DNA of 64,000 nt from Leishmania mexicana MHOM/GT/2001/U1103 (taxonomy: Eukaryota; Euglenozoa; Kinetoplastea; Trypanosomatida; Trypanosomatidae), in the NCBI RefSeq assembly GCF_000234665.1, contig NC_018324.1, positions 1,135,233 through 1,199,232 on the forward strand, written 5' to 3'. Both the position numbers and the translations under genes were made by a program. The notes under the pieces were generated by a model. It saw nothing but the letters and a program-made list of their open reading frames with translations, was not told the DNA's origin and made no database searches. Each line of letters opens with the position of its first letter. Position 1 is the first letter of the stretch. This document shows, one piece after another, positions 29,858-38,619 of the stretch.

Positions 29858-32425
29858 CTACAGCGAACGCCACCCGCCAGGTCGGCGAAGGAGCAGTCCC
29901 TCCTCCTGCATCTGGCTTATCACGACATCAAGCGGATCACCAAAGGCGCTGCTGCCACCGAGTAGCCCGAAGAGGTGCTCTACTTCCGACGGAGGAACGG
30001 CACTCTCCATGTGGGCTGAGAGACGCTGACGCTGGCGGAGCGCGTCGACAAACATCAGTCGGCATCGCTTCTTCGAGGGCGTCTTCTGCGGATGCCAGAG
30101 GCCCCGTCCCTCGCGTGACGACATCGCACACACCCCGCCTTTCCACTCCCTTCCCAGCGCCGCAGCATCACCGCTGAATCGACTGGGGGACGGATAGCCT
30201 GCGGGTGTGGCCGTGCTGCCGCCGCAGGCGACGAAAAACGAGGACGGACACGAAGCCGTGCGAAGCACCTCCGCTGGTTCGCGGGGTGCCATCGCCCCTG
30301 AACCACAGCTGCGGCGCTGCATCAGATCAGCAAAGGCGACAAGGTGGCCATGATAGAGCGCCCAGACTTCGTCGCGCATCTGTGCCGTCCAGCCGGCGTC
30401 GCAGAGGAGCTCCGCGCGCTCCAGCAGTGCCCGGGCCCGGGAGAGAGCGCACAAGATGCGCAGGTGTTCATCGATGGCCAGAGGCGCCGCACGCAGGGAG
30501 TCACAGGCGGCGGAGGGATGACCGATGTGACGCTGTCCACGGCACGCAGAGGGAGGCGGGAGAGCGCGGCAGACTGACGGTTGTGTTTCCTCCAGAAGCC
30601 CTGCGCAATCCACCAGCTTGTCGATGAACGCGTCATAGCACACGGCGTGGCTCACCACGCTGTTCAGCAGCACAGGCTCAGCGGCGCGTCGAGCAAGATA
30701 ACGCACGTCGTCATGTGTCAGGCGCTCTGATAGGGCACTGGGATCGGTTCTGTGAGAGGTGCTCTGCGGGACGGATGGGCCGCGCTGAGAATGGTGCGGT
30801 GACGATGCTGACAGCTGCGTTGTCCGCGACGTGCTGCGTGATGTTGCCCTGCTGTGCGACGATCTCGCCCGCGACGCCGCGACGACGTCTTGGCTGATGA
30901 TCGCAGTGTCATCGAGCGAGTTCGTCGGCGCCACGGCGGCGACTAGTGAGAAGTAGGGCACTAGTTGCACGGCCGCTGCACTCTCTTCACCGGTGGCAGC
31001 AATGATGGTTGACGGGAGCTGGTACACATCGAGACCTCCAGCAACGGCGCCTCCTCCTTCATCGCTTGCTGCGCCGCAGCCGTGCCCCCGCTCCATCGCC
31101 TCCAGCAGCGGCGCCATAGCAGCCGCGCCGGCTGCGGTAGAGGGGAGTTGGTCAAGTACCAGCGTGGAGGCGGTCATACCGGAGCCTGCCATGAGGACGG
31201 CACTGCGTCGCATAGGAAGGGCAGCGGAGAACGAGGAGCCGCCGGCAGCACCGCCGCTGCCACCAGTTCGCACTACGGTGGAGTCAAGCACCTCTGCCTC
31301 AAGCCCAATAAGCTGCGCCACCTCCCGCAGCAGCGCACTTTTGCCCGTCTTCGCTGGTCCTACGAGTAGCACGTGTAGTGGGTACCGATGCGACCCAACC
31401 GCTGCCGGATGGCTTGCATGATACACGATGTACAGCACTACCAATAGGAGGAGCCCCTTAGCGTACGCCTGCCCCTGCAGCTGCGGGGCAACGCGACGGG
31501 CCACGTCGTGAAGGTTGGCTGCCGCAGAGAAAGCAGTGCCGCCTCCCCACTTCAGGGCCAGGCGGCTAACACGCTCATCCTGGCAAAAGATGTGAAATGC
31601 TCCCTTTGTGGTTTCGGCACATGGAAGCGTGGTCGACGAAGCAGCGGCTGCCGGTGCAGCAGCAGCGTGCACCACGAGAAGCTGCTGTTGCTGCTCCGTA
31701 GCGGATGTGTAAAGAAGAGCATCGATTGTCACTCCCAGCCAAAGGTGGCGGTGCACCTCCTCGCCGTACGCCACAGCTGCTGCTCGGCTACGATCGAACC
31801 GCTGCAGCACCAAGTAGAGCACACGAGTCCACGTTGGCACCAGTGGAAGCGCATGGCCGCACTCGTCGCATTGAGTTCCTCCGTACAGGAGCGGCAGCAC
31901 GCACGGTTGTGATCGCCTGCCGGGAACATCATGCACATCAGCCGCTGCACCATCTCGAGCCACGCAATGCGGACATGGCTGCGTTTCCCAGCCGGTCTGC
32001 AGGAGGTTCTTCGTCGTCGGCTCCACCCGCACACCCACCACCACGCACCGCTCCCAGAACAGGCGAGATGGATGTTTTGCGGGGTTCCCTGCTGTCACGG
32101 CAGCGACCGCGCCACCGTTGTCGCTGTCGAACTCTGTGCTCGGCACGACAAAGTGCGGCGATAGTTGCGTCAGACCGCTCTGGTGAGCGAGGCAACGAAG
32201 AAGGTACACGAGATACGGCTCCCCTGCCATGGCCCACACCTGTGTGCTCCACTCATCTTGCAGCGTTGACGGCGGCGGCTGCGCGCTACGCAAAAGGTCG
32301 AGTAGTTCGTCCAGGTGTACGGCGTGTTCTGGCAGTCGATCTGGGTTTAGGGTTGTGCTGGCGTAGTCGAGCCACCGGATGCTCGCTGCAACGCACTCCG
32401 ATGCTGCACAGGTTGAAGTGTACAT
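29858..32425 (-). CDS. Divergent MCM-like AAA+ protein (MCM8/9-type?)
   Basis: 855 residues from ATG 32425; a further 118 open codons upstream begin at TTG and read like UTR. The order matches an MCM protein: an N-terminal region with an OB-type part and a zinc-ligand pattern (C151-P-H-C154 ... C186-D-E-C189), then an AAA+ core with Walker A GPAKTGKS (356-363) following the strand HVLLV. The next landmarks are altered: the Walker B strand reads TLVLDQL (D425, Q426 where MCMs have Asp-Glu), the sensor strand is PSTIIAATG, and the place of the arginine-finger SRFD motif reads PYFS (490-493). The C-terminal helical part (THDDVRYLARRAAEP; DEHLRILCALSRARALL) fits the MCM lid. Low-complexity Ala/Ser/Thr insertions break the core. 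It is probably a genome-maintenance factor with weak or no ATPase activity; MCM8 versus MCM9 not decided. Confidence 0.65.
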   Translation of the reverse strand: MYTSTCAASECVAASIRWLDYASTTLNPDRLPEHAVHLDELLDLLRSAQPPPSTLQDEWSTQVWAMAGEPYLVYLLRCLAHQSGLTQLSPHFVVPSTEFDSDNGGAVAAVTAGNPAKHPSRLFWERCVVVGVRVEPTTKNLLQTGWETQPCPHCVARDGAAADVHDVPGRRSQPCVLPLLYGGTQCDECGHALPLVPTWTRVLYLVLQRFDRSRAAAVAYGEEVHRHLWLGVTIDALLYTSATEQQQQLLVVHAAAAPAAAASSTTLPCAETTKGAFHIFCQDERVSRLALKWGGGTAFSAAANLHDVARRVAPQLQGQAYAKGLLLLVVLYIVYHASHPAAVGSHRYPLHVLLVGPAKTGKSALLREVAQLIGLEAEVLDSTVVRTGGSGGAAGGSSFSAALPMRRSAVLMAGSGMTASTLVLDQLPSTAAGAAAMAPLLEAMERGHGCGAASDEGGGAVAGGLDVYQLPSTIIAATGEESAAAVQLVPYFSLVAAVAPTNSLDDTAIISQDVVAASRARSSHSRATSRSTSRTTQLSASSPHHSQRGPSVPQSTSHRTDPSALSERLTHDDVRYLARRAAEPVLLNSVVSHAVCYDAFIDKLVDCAGLLEETQPSVCRALPPPSACRGQRHIGHPSAACDSLRAAPLAIDEHLRILCALSRARALLERAELLCDAGWTAQMRDEVWALYHGHLVAFADLMQRRSCGSGAMAPREPAEVLRTASCPSSFFVACGGSTATPAGYPSPSRFSGDAAALGREWKGGVCAMSSREGRGLWHPQKTPSKKRCRLMFVDALRQRQRLSAHMESAVPPSEVEHLFGLLGGSSAFGDPLDVVISQMQEEGLLLRRPGGWRSL

Positions 32426-32932
32426 GCTGCTTGCTGCCTCGATTGTATCTTCTGCGTGTTCCAACCTGCGCCCGTACCCGAACGCGTATGTGTGTCTATA
32501 TATGTGCGACAAGGCAGTTGAACGCCAGGGCAAAGGGGGTAGGAGGAGTAGTGAAAGGAGTACATGGGGGCGGCAAGGGGGGGGGACAGTGCGTATGCAG
32601 GCTTCCCTGAACCCCACCCATGACGAGAGGGAGAGTCCCAAGTGCGTAACAGGCACCCACCGCTGGAGAAACCAGATTTGCGTTGTCTTCTTTGCTTTCC
32701 TCGGTGAAGTTAAGCCGAGTGTTTCGTGCAGAGGCCCATGCGCAGCCGTCAGCCGAAGAATGTGAGTCGCCAGAGCCAATATACAGACTCAAACCCACCC
32801 ACACTGCTCTTGACCCCGACGATGCAAGGCACTTTAGAGGGGTGAATGGAGGACAGGCCTGGTCGACGGAGGCGAGCATGGCAGCATCGGGGAAGGAGAG
32901 AGGAACCTTCCTTCTGCTTCGCCCCATCACTC
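32426..32932. other. Intergenic spacer
   Basis: About 500 bp between the MCM-like gene and the small helical gene. Contains a G-rich block at about 32567-32586. No gene seen. Confidence 0.5.
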
Positions 32933-33175
32933 TCAGCGTGTGTGTAGGGTCGGGGTATCTTTCGCGTCTTCGTCCGCGTCGCTGCCAATTTTCCACTGAG
33001 CAGCGTGCTTGCGGAGAGCCTGTTGTATTGAGTGCTTGTATGCCTCTACATACAACTCTCCCGCCAATTCGCTGAGCGCTTGCCGGTACGCCTCGTTCTG
33101 GATGTTGATGGCATGCTGCGCGCTCTCGCGCGAGGCCATGGCGAGGTCCTGATCCTCAAATGGCGCGCTGTCCAT
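32933..33175 (-). CDS. Small helical protein, hypothetical
   Basis: 80 residues from ATG 33175 (the frame extends upstream through a TTG, which I do not accept as start). Residues 8-62 are almost wholly helical and amphipathic (ASRESAQHAINIQNEAYRQA, LAGELYVEAYKHSIQQALRK), ending in a short acidic tail. I do not recognise the family; its clean composition against the biased spacers supports a real gene. The sequence directly upstream (from 33196) is the part repeated on the far side of the second assembly gap, so if the repeat is a real tandem array, a second copy of this gene could lie in the gap. Confidence 0.65.
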   Translation of the reverse strand: MDSAPFEDQDLAMASRESAQHAINIQNEAYRQALSELAGELYVEAYKHSIQQALRKHAAQWKIGSDADEDAKDTPTLHTR

Positions 33176-33195
33176 TGGCACTTCTGGTGGCAATG

Positions 33196-33900
33196 GGGAC
33201 AGAGTCGCTCCGCAGAGCTGGCAAGATGTTTTTGCTCCTTTCTTTCCAAGGAAAAACGTCGTCGAGTAGAGGGGGACGGTGAAGCACGTGGCAGGGCAGG
33301 CTTAGAGAGGTGGATGGAGAAGAACATGGTGACATGAGAGCCACCTAATGTCACATGTAATGCGTTAGCCGCAGAGAGGAGGGGGAGGCCGGCTGTGCGC
33401 CATGCGGAGCGCCTACTGCATCGCCTTCGCGGCACGCTGAACCTTTCATATCTGCATCCTTCTCTACCGAACGAACGTGACGGAGAGCGCAACGCTCCAC
33501 GCACACGTACGCTAAGCTGGATCATTGCACCTCTCCCCCTGCGGAAGAGTGTGTGAGGACACAGCAGGTGAATATATTCTGTGCTTCAGTTTGTGGCAAA
33601 GGAAAAAGGAGCCCAACACACCAACTCGCAGGCGCGCAGAGACGGGATGGGAGGTGGCTGCCACACAGGACGTATACGCAGGCGCAGTAACTAGGCGGTG
33701 CATGCTTGATTACCTCTTCCCCCTTACTTCCAACAACTCGCACGCAGAAGCACCAACAGAGAACAGCAGCGAAAGCACGATACGCGTACAGTCATCCTTC
33801 CCCGGCACACCTGCCTATGGGAGTACATACCTCTGCAGGGAATGCGGAGCGCGCGCACACCCAAACAATACCTCTCTTCTTTGCCTTACGGGTGCCATGC
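33196..33900. repeat. 705-bp repeat, left copy, ending at assembly gap
   Basis: Matches 34001-34705 at a constant offset of 805 with about two differences seen (a t/g change near 33232 and a/g near 33670). The left copy ends exactly at the N block. Probably the same locus placed twice. Confidence 0.95.
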
Positions 33901-34000
33901 NNNNNNNNNNNNNNNNNNNNNNNNNNNNNNNNNNNNNNNNNNNNNNNNNNNNNNNNNNNNNNNNNNNNNNNNNNNNNNNNNNNNNNNNNNNNNNNNNNNN
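33901..34000. other. Assembly gap (100 N)
   Basis: Exactly 100 N, placeholder length. Flanked on both sides by the same 705-bp sequence. Confidence 0.99.
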
Positions 34001-34705
34001 GGGACAGAGTCGCTCCGCAGAGCTGGCAAGATGTTTTGGCTCCTTTCTTTCCAAGGAAAAACGTCGTCGAGTAGAGGGGGACGGTGAAGCACGTGGCAGG
34101 GCAGGCTTAGAGAGGTGGATGGAGAAGAACATGGTGACATGAGAGCCACCTAATGTCACATGTAATGCGTTAGCCGCAGAGAGGAGGGGGAGGCCGGCTG
34201 TGCGCCATGCGGAGCGCCTACTGCATCGCCTTCGCGGCACGCTGAACCTTTCATATCTGCATCCTTCTCTACCGAACGAACGTGACGGAGAGCGCAACGC
34301 TCCACGCACACGTACGCTAAGCTGGATCATTGCACCTCTCCCCCTGCGGAAGAGTGTGTGAGGACACAGCAGGTGAATATATTCTGTGCTTCAGTTTGTG
34401 GCAAAGGAAAAAGGAGCCCAACACACCAACTCGCAGGCGCGCAGAGACGGGATGGGAGGTGGCTGCCACACAGGGCGTATACGCAGGCGCAGTAACTAGG
34501 CGGTGCATGCTTGATTACCTCTTCCCCCTTACTTCCAACAACTCGCACGCAGAAGCACCAACAGAGAACAGCAGCGAAAGCACGATACGCGTACAGTCAT
34601 CCTTCCCCGGCACACCTGCCTATGGGAGTACATACCTCTGCAGGGAATGCGGAGCGCGCGCACACCCAAACAATACCTCTCTTCTTTGCCTTACGGGTGC
34701 CATGC
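34001..34705. repeat. 705-bp repeat, right copy, starting at assembly gap
   Basis: Right copy of 33196-33900. It continues into unique sequence starting with a GC hairpin at 34712, the point where the left copy was cut off by the gap. Confidence 0.95.
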
Positions 34706-34711
34706 ATGTTG

Positions 34712-34733
34712 GGGGGGCCTCTAAAGGCCCCCC
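34712..34733. repeat. Perfect 9-bp GC-rich inverted repeat (hairpin)
   Basis: GGGGGGCCT, loop CTAA, AGGCCCCCC. Very stable stem with four-base loop. Could stall polymerases and explains why a contig ends just before the equivalent position at 33900. It lies in the 5' flank of the mitochondrial protein's 3' end, about 80 bp below the stop at 34810. Confidence 0.9.
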
Positions 34734-34809
34734 ACTCCCTCCCCCTAGCCTAATCAGCGGCCTCGCTCCCGTCCTGAAAAACGTTTATCCGCTCCCTGGG
34801 CGTCATGCG

Positions 34810-35850
34810 TTACGACTGCGGACTGCGAGAATTATTAAAGCGTGCAGTACGGGCGTTGGCCCGTGAGCCGGAGGAGTTGAAAAAGGTCTTTGGCCCGGCA
34901 GACACGTTAGGCTTGCGCATGCGAGCAGCCTCTCTGCGAATGTTCACCCGCACGGAGTTGTGCGTTGGCAGATTACCGTCGTAGTTCATCCAGTCTAACA
35001 CATGCTGCGTGCGGTTGCGCAACTGCGGTACCACCTCCTCCGGCTCGTAGTCCCACTTAATGAGGTGGCTCATGCGCTCCTCAGGCGTGTCGCCGTACCA
35101 CTGGTAATTCACGCGCACGTACTGGTTCTGCAGAGGACGCTCACTGAGCAGCCGCATCACCTCCTTCGGGTTCTTTACCGCGCTGCCCATTTCGTTGCAG
35201 GCGCTCACGATGCCGTTCAGCAACTCCTCGGCACCCCCCTTCACGGTCTGACCAGCCTGTGGCTTTACAGGAATGAGTTTGTGCGTGCCGTCGAGGCAGT
35301 GGACGACAACCCAGGGTGTTTCGCTGTACTCGAGCAGCATCTCCGCCTCCACGTACACATGCGAGTTGTGGAAGGTGATGGGAATCAGATACGCCTGCGA
35401 CACACGTTTCGCCACTCGCGCCGCCAGCTCTCCCAGCGGTGTGCTCTGCCGCTGACTATAGTACACATAAATGGACTTGGTGTACGGGTGTACCTTGATG
35501 ACATTCTCCAGCAGCAGTGCGTATGGCCAGATGACCTCGGCGGCTTCGTTGCCAAACTGTGCCTTGGGCTTTGGCAGCCCCTTGAACGGCTCGAGCTCGT
35601 CCCATGTCTCGCGCATCTGTAAGTCCCACTTCTTTATGAATTGATACTGTGCCGCCTCCTTGGGTGCGGTCTGGCGCTTGCCAGGGCCGCGGTGCATACC
35701 GGTGGGCTTGCGGTCGGTGGAGGTGGGCACATCCTGCACCTGCTCCAGCCCAAGCAAGAGTCGCGTCGGGCCGGCACCAAACCTACGCGCGGAAGTCCAG
35801 AGAGCGGCTGTGTGGCGCGCGAATGCAATGCTGCGAGCACTAAGCAACAT
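34810..35850 (-). CDS. Mitochondrial protein with L51/S25/CI-B8-like domain, probable mitoribosomal protein
   Basis: 346 residues from ATG 35850 (the frame extends 75 codons to GTG, not accepted). The N-terminus MLLSARSIAFARHTAALWTS is basic, amphipathic and free of acidic residues: a mitochondrial targeting signal. The central region (about 125-200) has strand/helix order and the pattern ITFHNSHVYVEAE then TPWVVVHCLDGTHKLIPV. This resembles the thioredoxin-like L51/S25/CI-B8 domain found in mL43, mS25 and a complex I subunit (NP-type turn followed by a P-x-hydrophobic strand and DG turn). The C-terminal half (from about 205) is long and basic, ending in Arg/Asn/Ser-rich sequence, typical of kinetoplastid mitoribosomal extensions that replace lost rRNA. 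Likely role: structural subunit of the mitochondrial ribosome; which subunit is uncertain. Confidence 0.55.
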   Translation of the reverse strand: MLLSARSIAFARHTAALWTSARRFGAGPTRLLLGLEQVQDVPTSTDRKPTGMHRGPGKRQTAPKEAAQYQFIKKWDLQMRETWDELEPFKGLPKPKAQFGNEAAEVIWPYALLLENVIKVHPYTKSIYVYYSQRQSTPLGELAARVAKRVSQAYLIPITFHNSHVYVEAEMLLEYSETPWVVVHCLDGTHKLIPVKPQAGQTVKGGAEELLNGIVSACNEMGSAVKNPKEVMRLLSERPLQNQYVRVNYQWYGDTPEERMSHLIKWDYEPEEVVPQLRNRTQHVLDWMNYDGNLPTHNSVRVNIRREAARMRKPNVSAGPKTFFNSSGSRANARTARFNNSRSPQS

Positions 35851-36786
35851 CGTTATGCACGCTGGCTCGAAGAGCGGGAGCCGGCACACAGGCGCGCTCA
35901 AAGCACAGCGGCAAGGCCCTCCTCCTCGCACAAAGTGCGTGTTAGGCGGAGCACGCTGCGAGACAGCGGCGACGCGAGAAAAGCAAGGGAGAGGGACGGT
36001 CGCAGTCGCCGACTTTACAGAGCGGCGCACAGGAGGAAGAGAAGTGGTAGAGAAAGAGGAGTGCAGGTAGGCCACGGAGGGAGTATGAAGAACTCAGAGA
36101 GTTTATCGGCATGCAAGTAGTGTCGCCCAAAGAGGGTGGGGCAGGCGTGGATGGCGTATGAGCGACAGCGTGGCCCCTTCCCCCTTCCTCCGCCATTTAT
36201 GGCTCCACGCCGTGCGGTCAAATTGTGCGGGCATTCCCATGCTGCCTTGAATTCGCACCCCGTCCGAGATTCAACACTTCTGTCTTTGCGTAGAGGCAAG
36301 AGGGGAAAACGCGCCCGGTCGATTCACCAGAAACACGCACCCATCGAGCTATGTACGTTGTGAAGACACAATTGACGTTCGGAGATGCCCTGTCCACCCA
36401 TTGTCAGGGAGGTTGCGAGGTGGTGGGGTGCGCATTTTGCCCAGCTTCCCGACGCGATCACTATTGAGGCGCGCGGCCGCATCGCCATGGGTTTGTTTGC
36501 CCCCCCCCCACCCCACCACCCTTGTCGCCGCCTCTGGAGCAACGAAATCCGCTGCAAGACGGTCCAGTTTACCCTTACTTCCCCTCGGCCATCCTTGTCA
36601 GCACGCGGGGGGGAGCGCACCCGGACACAAGCACAAACTGAACAGAATCAACCGAAGCAAAAGGAGATCAGCAGATCAGGTGGATTTGGCGTGGAGGGGG
36701 GAGAATGAAGGGAACAGAGGCATGCACCACACGAACGCGAACACACACGCTCAACGCCCCTCCCCCTTCACGTTTCCACACCCGAA
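35851..36786. other. Intergenic spacer
   Basis: About 940 bp. The middle (36120-36540) is of higher complexity than most spacers here and might be another retroposon remnant, but I find no motif to support that. A C-run of ten lies at about 36500-36510. No gene seen. Confidence 0.45.
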
Positions 36787-37128
36787 TCACTGCGACACAG
36801 CAGCACGGAGAGCAGCCAATCGCTGCTGGCGCGTCTGGTTCAATACTCGTGGGCAGCCATCCCTGTCCTTTTCCAAGGCTACGCAGTAAGGACAGTAGTA
36901 GGCCACATCGGTGACTCGCCGAGAGCCGCACATGATGCACGCCTCCTCACCTTCCGCAGCCAGTACGCTGCAATCTTCGCAGAGGTGCGCCTCGCGCATC
37001 GTGTCGACGATCTCGCTGAACTGCAGGTCGCAAATGACACAGCGACCCTCGTGCAGGCGGCACACGTAGCCGAGGGCGGTGCCGGCCGTCTTGCGGCACA
37101 TCTGTAAATCCTTTGAGTGGCGAAGCAT
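36787..37128 (-). CDS. PHF5A: Splicing factor SF3b subunit PHF5A/Rds3
   Basis: 113 residues from ATG 37128; human PHF5A is 110. It is the small zinc-knot protein of SF3b, which holds the U2 snRNP to the branch point; needed in kinetoplastids for trans-splicing of every mRNA. Family signatures: C11-R-K-x-AG near the N-terminus, GRCVICD (28-34), the CEDC pair (50-53), CIMC (64-67), YYCPYC (77-82) and the very conserved EKDRDGCP (86-93). Where other species have C-x2-C in LCEKC, this protein reads C23-R-L-H26, so one zinc ligand is His in place of Cys. It also has a longer loop between the second and third clusters (FSEIVDTMREAH). The C-terminal tail is divergent. Confidence 0.95.
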   Translation of the reverse strand: MLRHSKDLQMCRKTAGTALGYVCRLHEGRCVICDLQFSEIVDTMREAHLCEDCSVLAAEGEEACIMCGSRRVTDVAYYCPYCVALEKDRDGCPRVLNQTRQQRLAALRAAVSQ

Positions 37129-38619
37129 GGCTGGGTTCTAGGCTTCCTTTCCCCGATAATTTCCGGCGTTGTGGTTACGTGAACGGCACTCTCGGTGCTC
37201 TCCCTCCCCCTCTTCTCCTCTCCTTCTCTGAGAGTTGTAGCGAAGCCGTAGAGACAGCACGGGACAAAGTTGCGGAGTGACGAATGTTGTTGGTGAGCGA
37301 GCTGGAGAGAACGAGAGCGGGACGGGAAGCGTGTGTGTGGGGGGGAGGCAAAACAGTTGAATGCAATGCGTAAGGACCGAAAGAGAGCGAGCAAGCGAGA
37401 ATACCAGCAGCTAGAGGTGGCGCCAATCTGCAGCGTATAGCCGGTCAAATTGAACAGCGCAGTCAGTAGCCCCCACCGGGCCCGTGGCTGTTGACGCGGA
37501 AACGGCCGAGACGCCTAGGGCGACGCCTTGCGTGCGCATAGCAGATGCTGACACGCGGAGAAGCTGGGAGAGGAAAGTGAGGTAGAGCAGCGGCGGTAAT
37601 AACGACACCCTCACACGTAAGGAGCACTCCAGCTCGCAAGCATCTGCAACAATCAACTGAATCTTTCGTGCACACGTCTCTCTTGAAGGGACGCGGAGGA
37701 GAAGGGGAAGGGGGAAAAGAAGGCGGCCGCCGTGGTGAGACGGCATTTGACAAGGCCATTTTGCGCCCCCTTTCCGCATCACTCCACCCCGGAGCACCCG
37801 CATCAGGAGGCGTGCGCAAGAAAAAGAAAAGAGTGTGTTTCTTCGTACACATGCATCACCAGCACCAGCAGCAGCAGCAGCATGGACGAATCAACATTGC
37901 AGAAGCAACCTCCTCCCCCCTCCTCCCACACACACACACAAAAAGAAAACGACGAGAAACAGCCAGTACCGGCAAAACGAAACGAGCAGCTGTGCGAGTT
38001 TGTGCACGGGTCGAGCTGCGCATCGCACAGGAGACACGCCACATCTCCTCTGCCTCCTTTCCCAACCCCCGCGATTCCCTGGCGCGGAGATTAGGTGCGT
38101 GCGTAGCAGCAAGCCTCGTCCGTGATACCATACCGTGCTGCCTCCAAAACCGCATGTCACGGCACCCTTTTGACCTTGGATCTTTTTATTCCAGCAGACT
38201 TTGCCCGAGTTGGGACGCGCTTTCTTGTCCTTCCGCCGCTCATCTTTTGTTCAGTCGCTAATCGGGTGCTTCTCTCCGTCTGCTCTTTGAACAGACGAGT
38301 CCGCTGCGCGGGGTGGTTGAATGGTGGCCAGCCCGCCAGTACCCGCGCGGCGCGAGAGGAGCGAGGAAACACATTCATTCATATACCAAAGCATGGAGGG
38401 TGAGCAGTGACCAGATCGTCTCTCTTCTATGCTACACGGGGACAGGGCAGGGGAGGCGTCGATGCAGGAGAAGGTGTGGTGGGGTGAACGATGCGAAGCA
38501 AGAGACAACGCTTGTGCGATACTGCGGGACGGACATTCACTCGCTGTCGGCGAGAGGGAGGGGGTAGATGGGGATGGATAGGGCGGTGACTGCCACTGGG
38601 CACTCTCACGTCTGCACCC
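37129..38619. other. Intergenic spacer
   Basis: About 1.5 kb. CAG repeat at about 37867-37881 and (CA)n at about 37928-37940. Open frames are low-complexity and on both strands; no gene accepted. Confidence 0.5.

Larger units (their letters stand above)
33176..34809. other. Spacer containing a repeated segment and an assembly gap
   Basis: Consists of repeat copy 1 (33196-33900), 100 N, repeat copy 2 (34001-34705) and about 100 unique bases with a strong hairpin. No gene seen; frames that run through the N block are artefacts. Confidence 0.8.

Noticed and set aside
31705..32610. 301-codon plus-strand open frame
   Set aside because: Antisense to the MCM-like gene; composition is Arg/His/Ala-rich and no motif is visible.
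32426..32779. 118-residue extension of the MCM-like protein
   Set aside because: Starts at TTG; no ATG in the extension and no conserved feature.
33525..34142. Open frames running through the 100-N gap
   Set aside because: They exist only because N codons are read as open; the flanks are a repeated non-coding spacer.
36120..36540. Second possible retroposon remnant in a spacer
   Set aside because: Higher complexity than other spacers, but no 2A-like relic, A-rich end or other supporting motif found.
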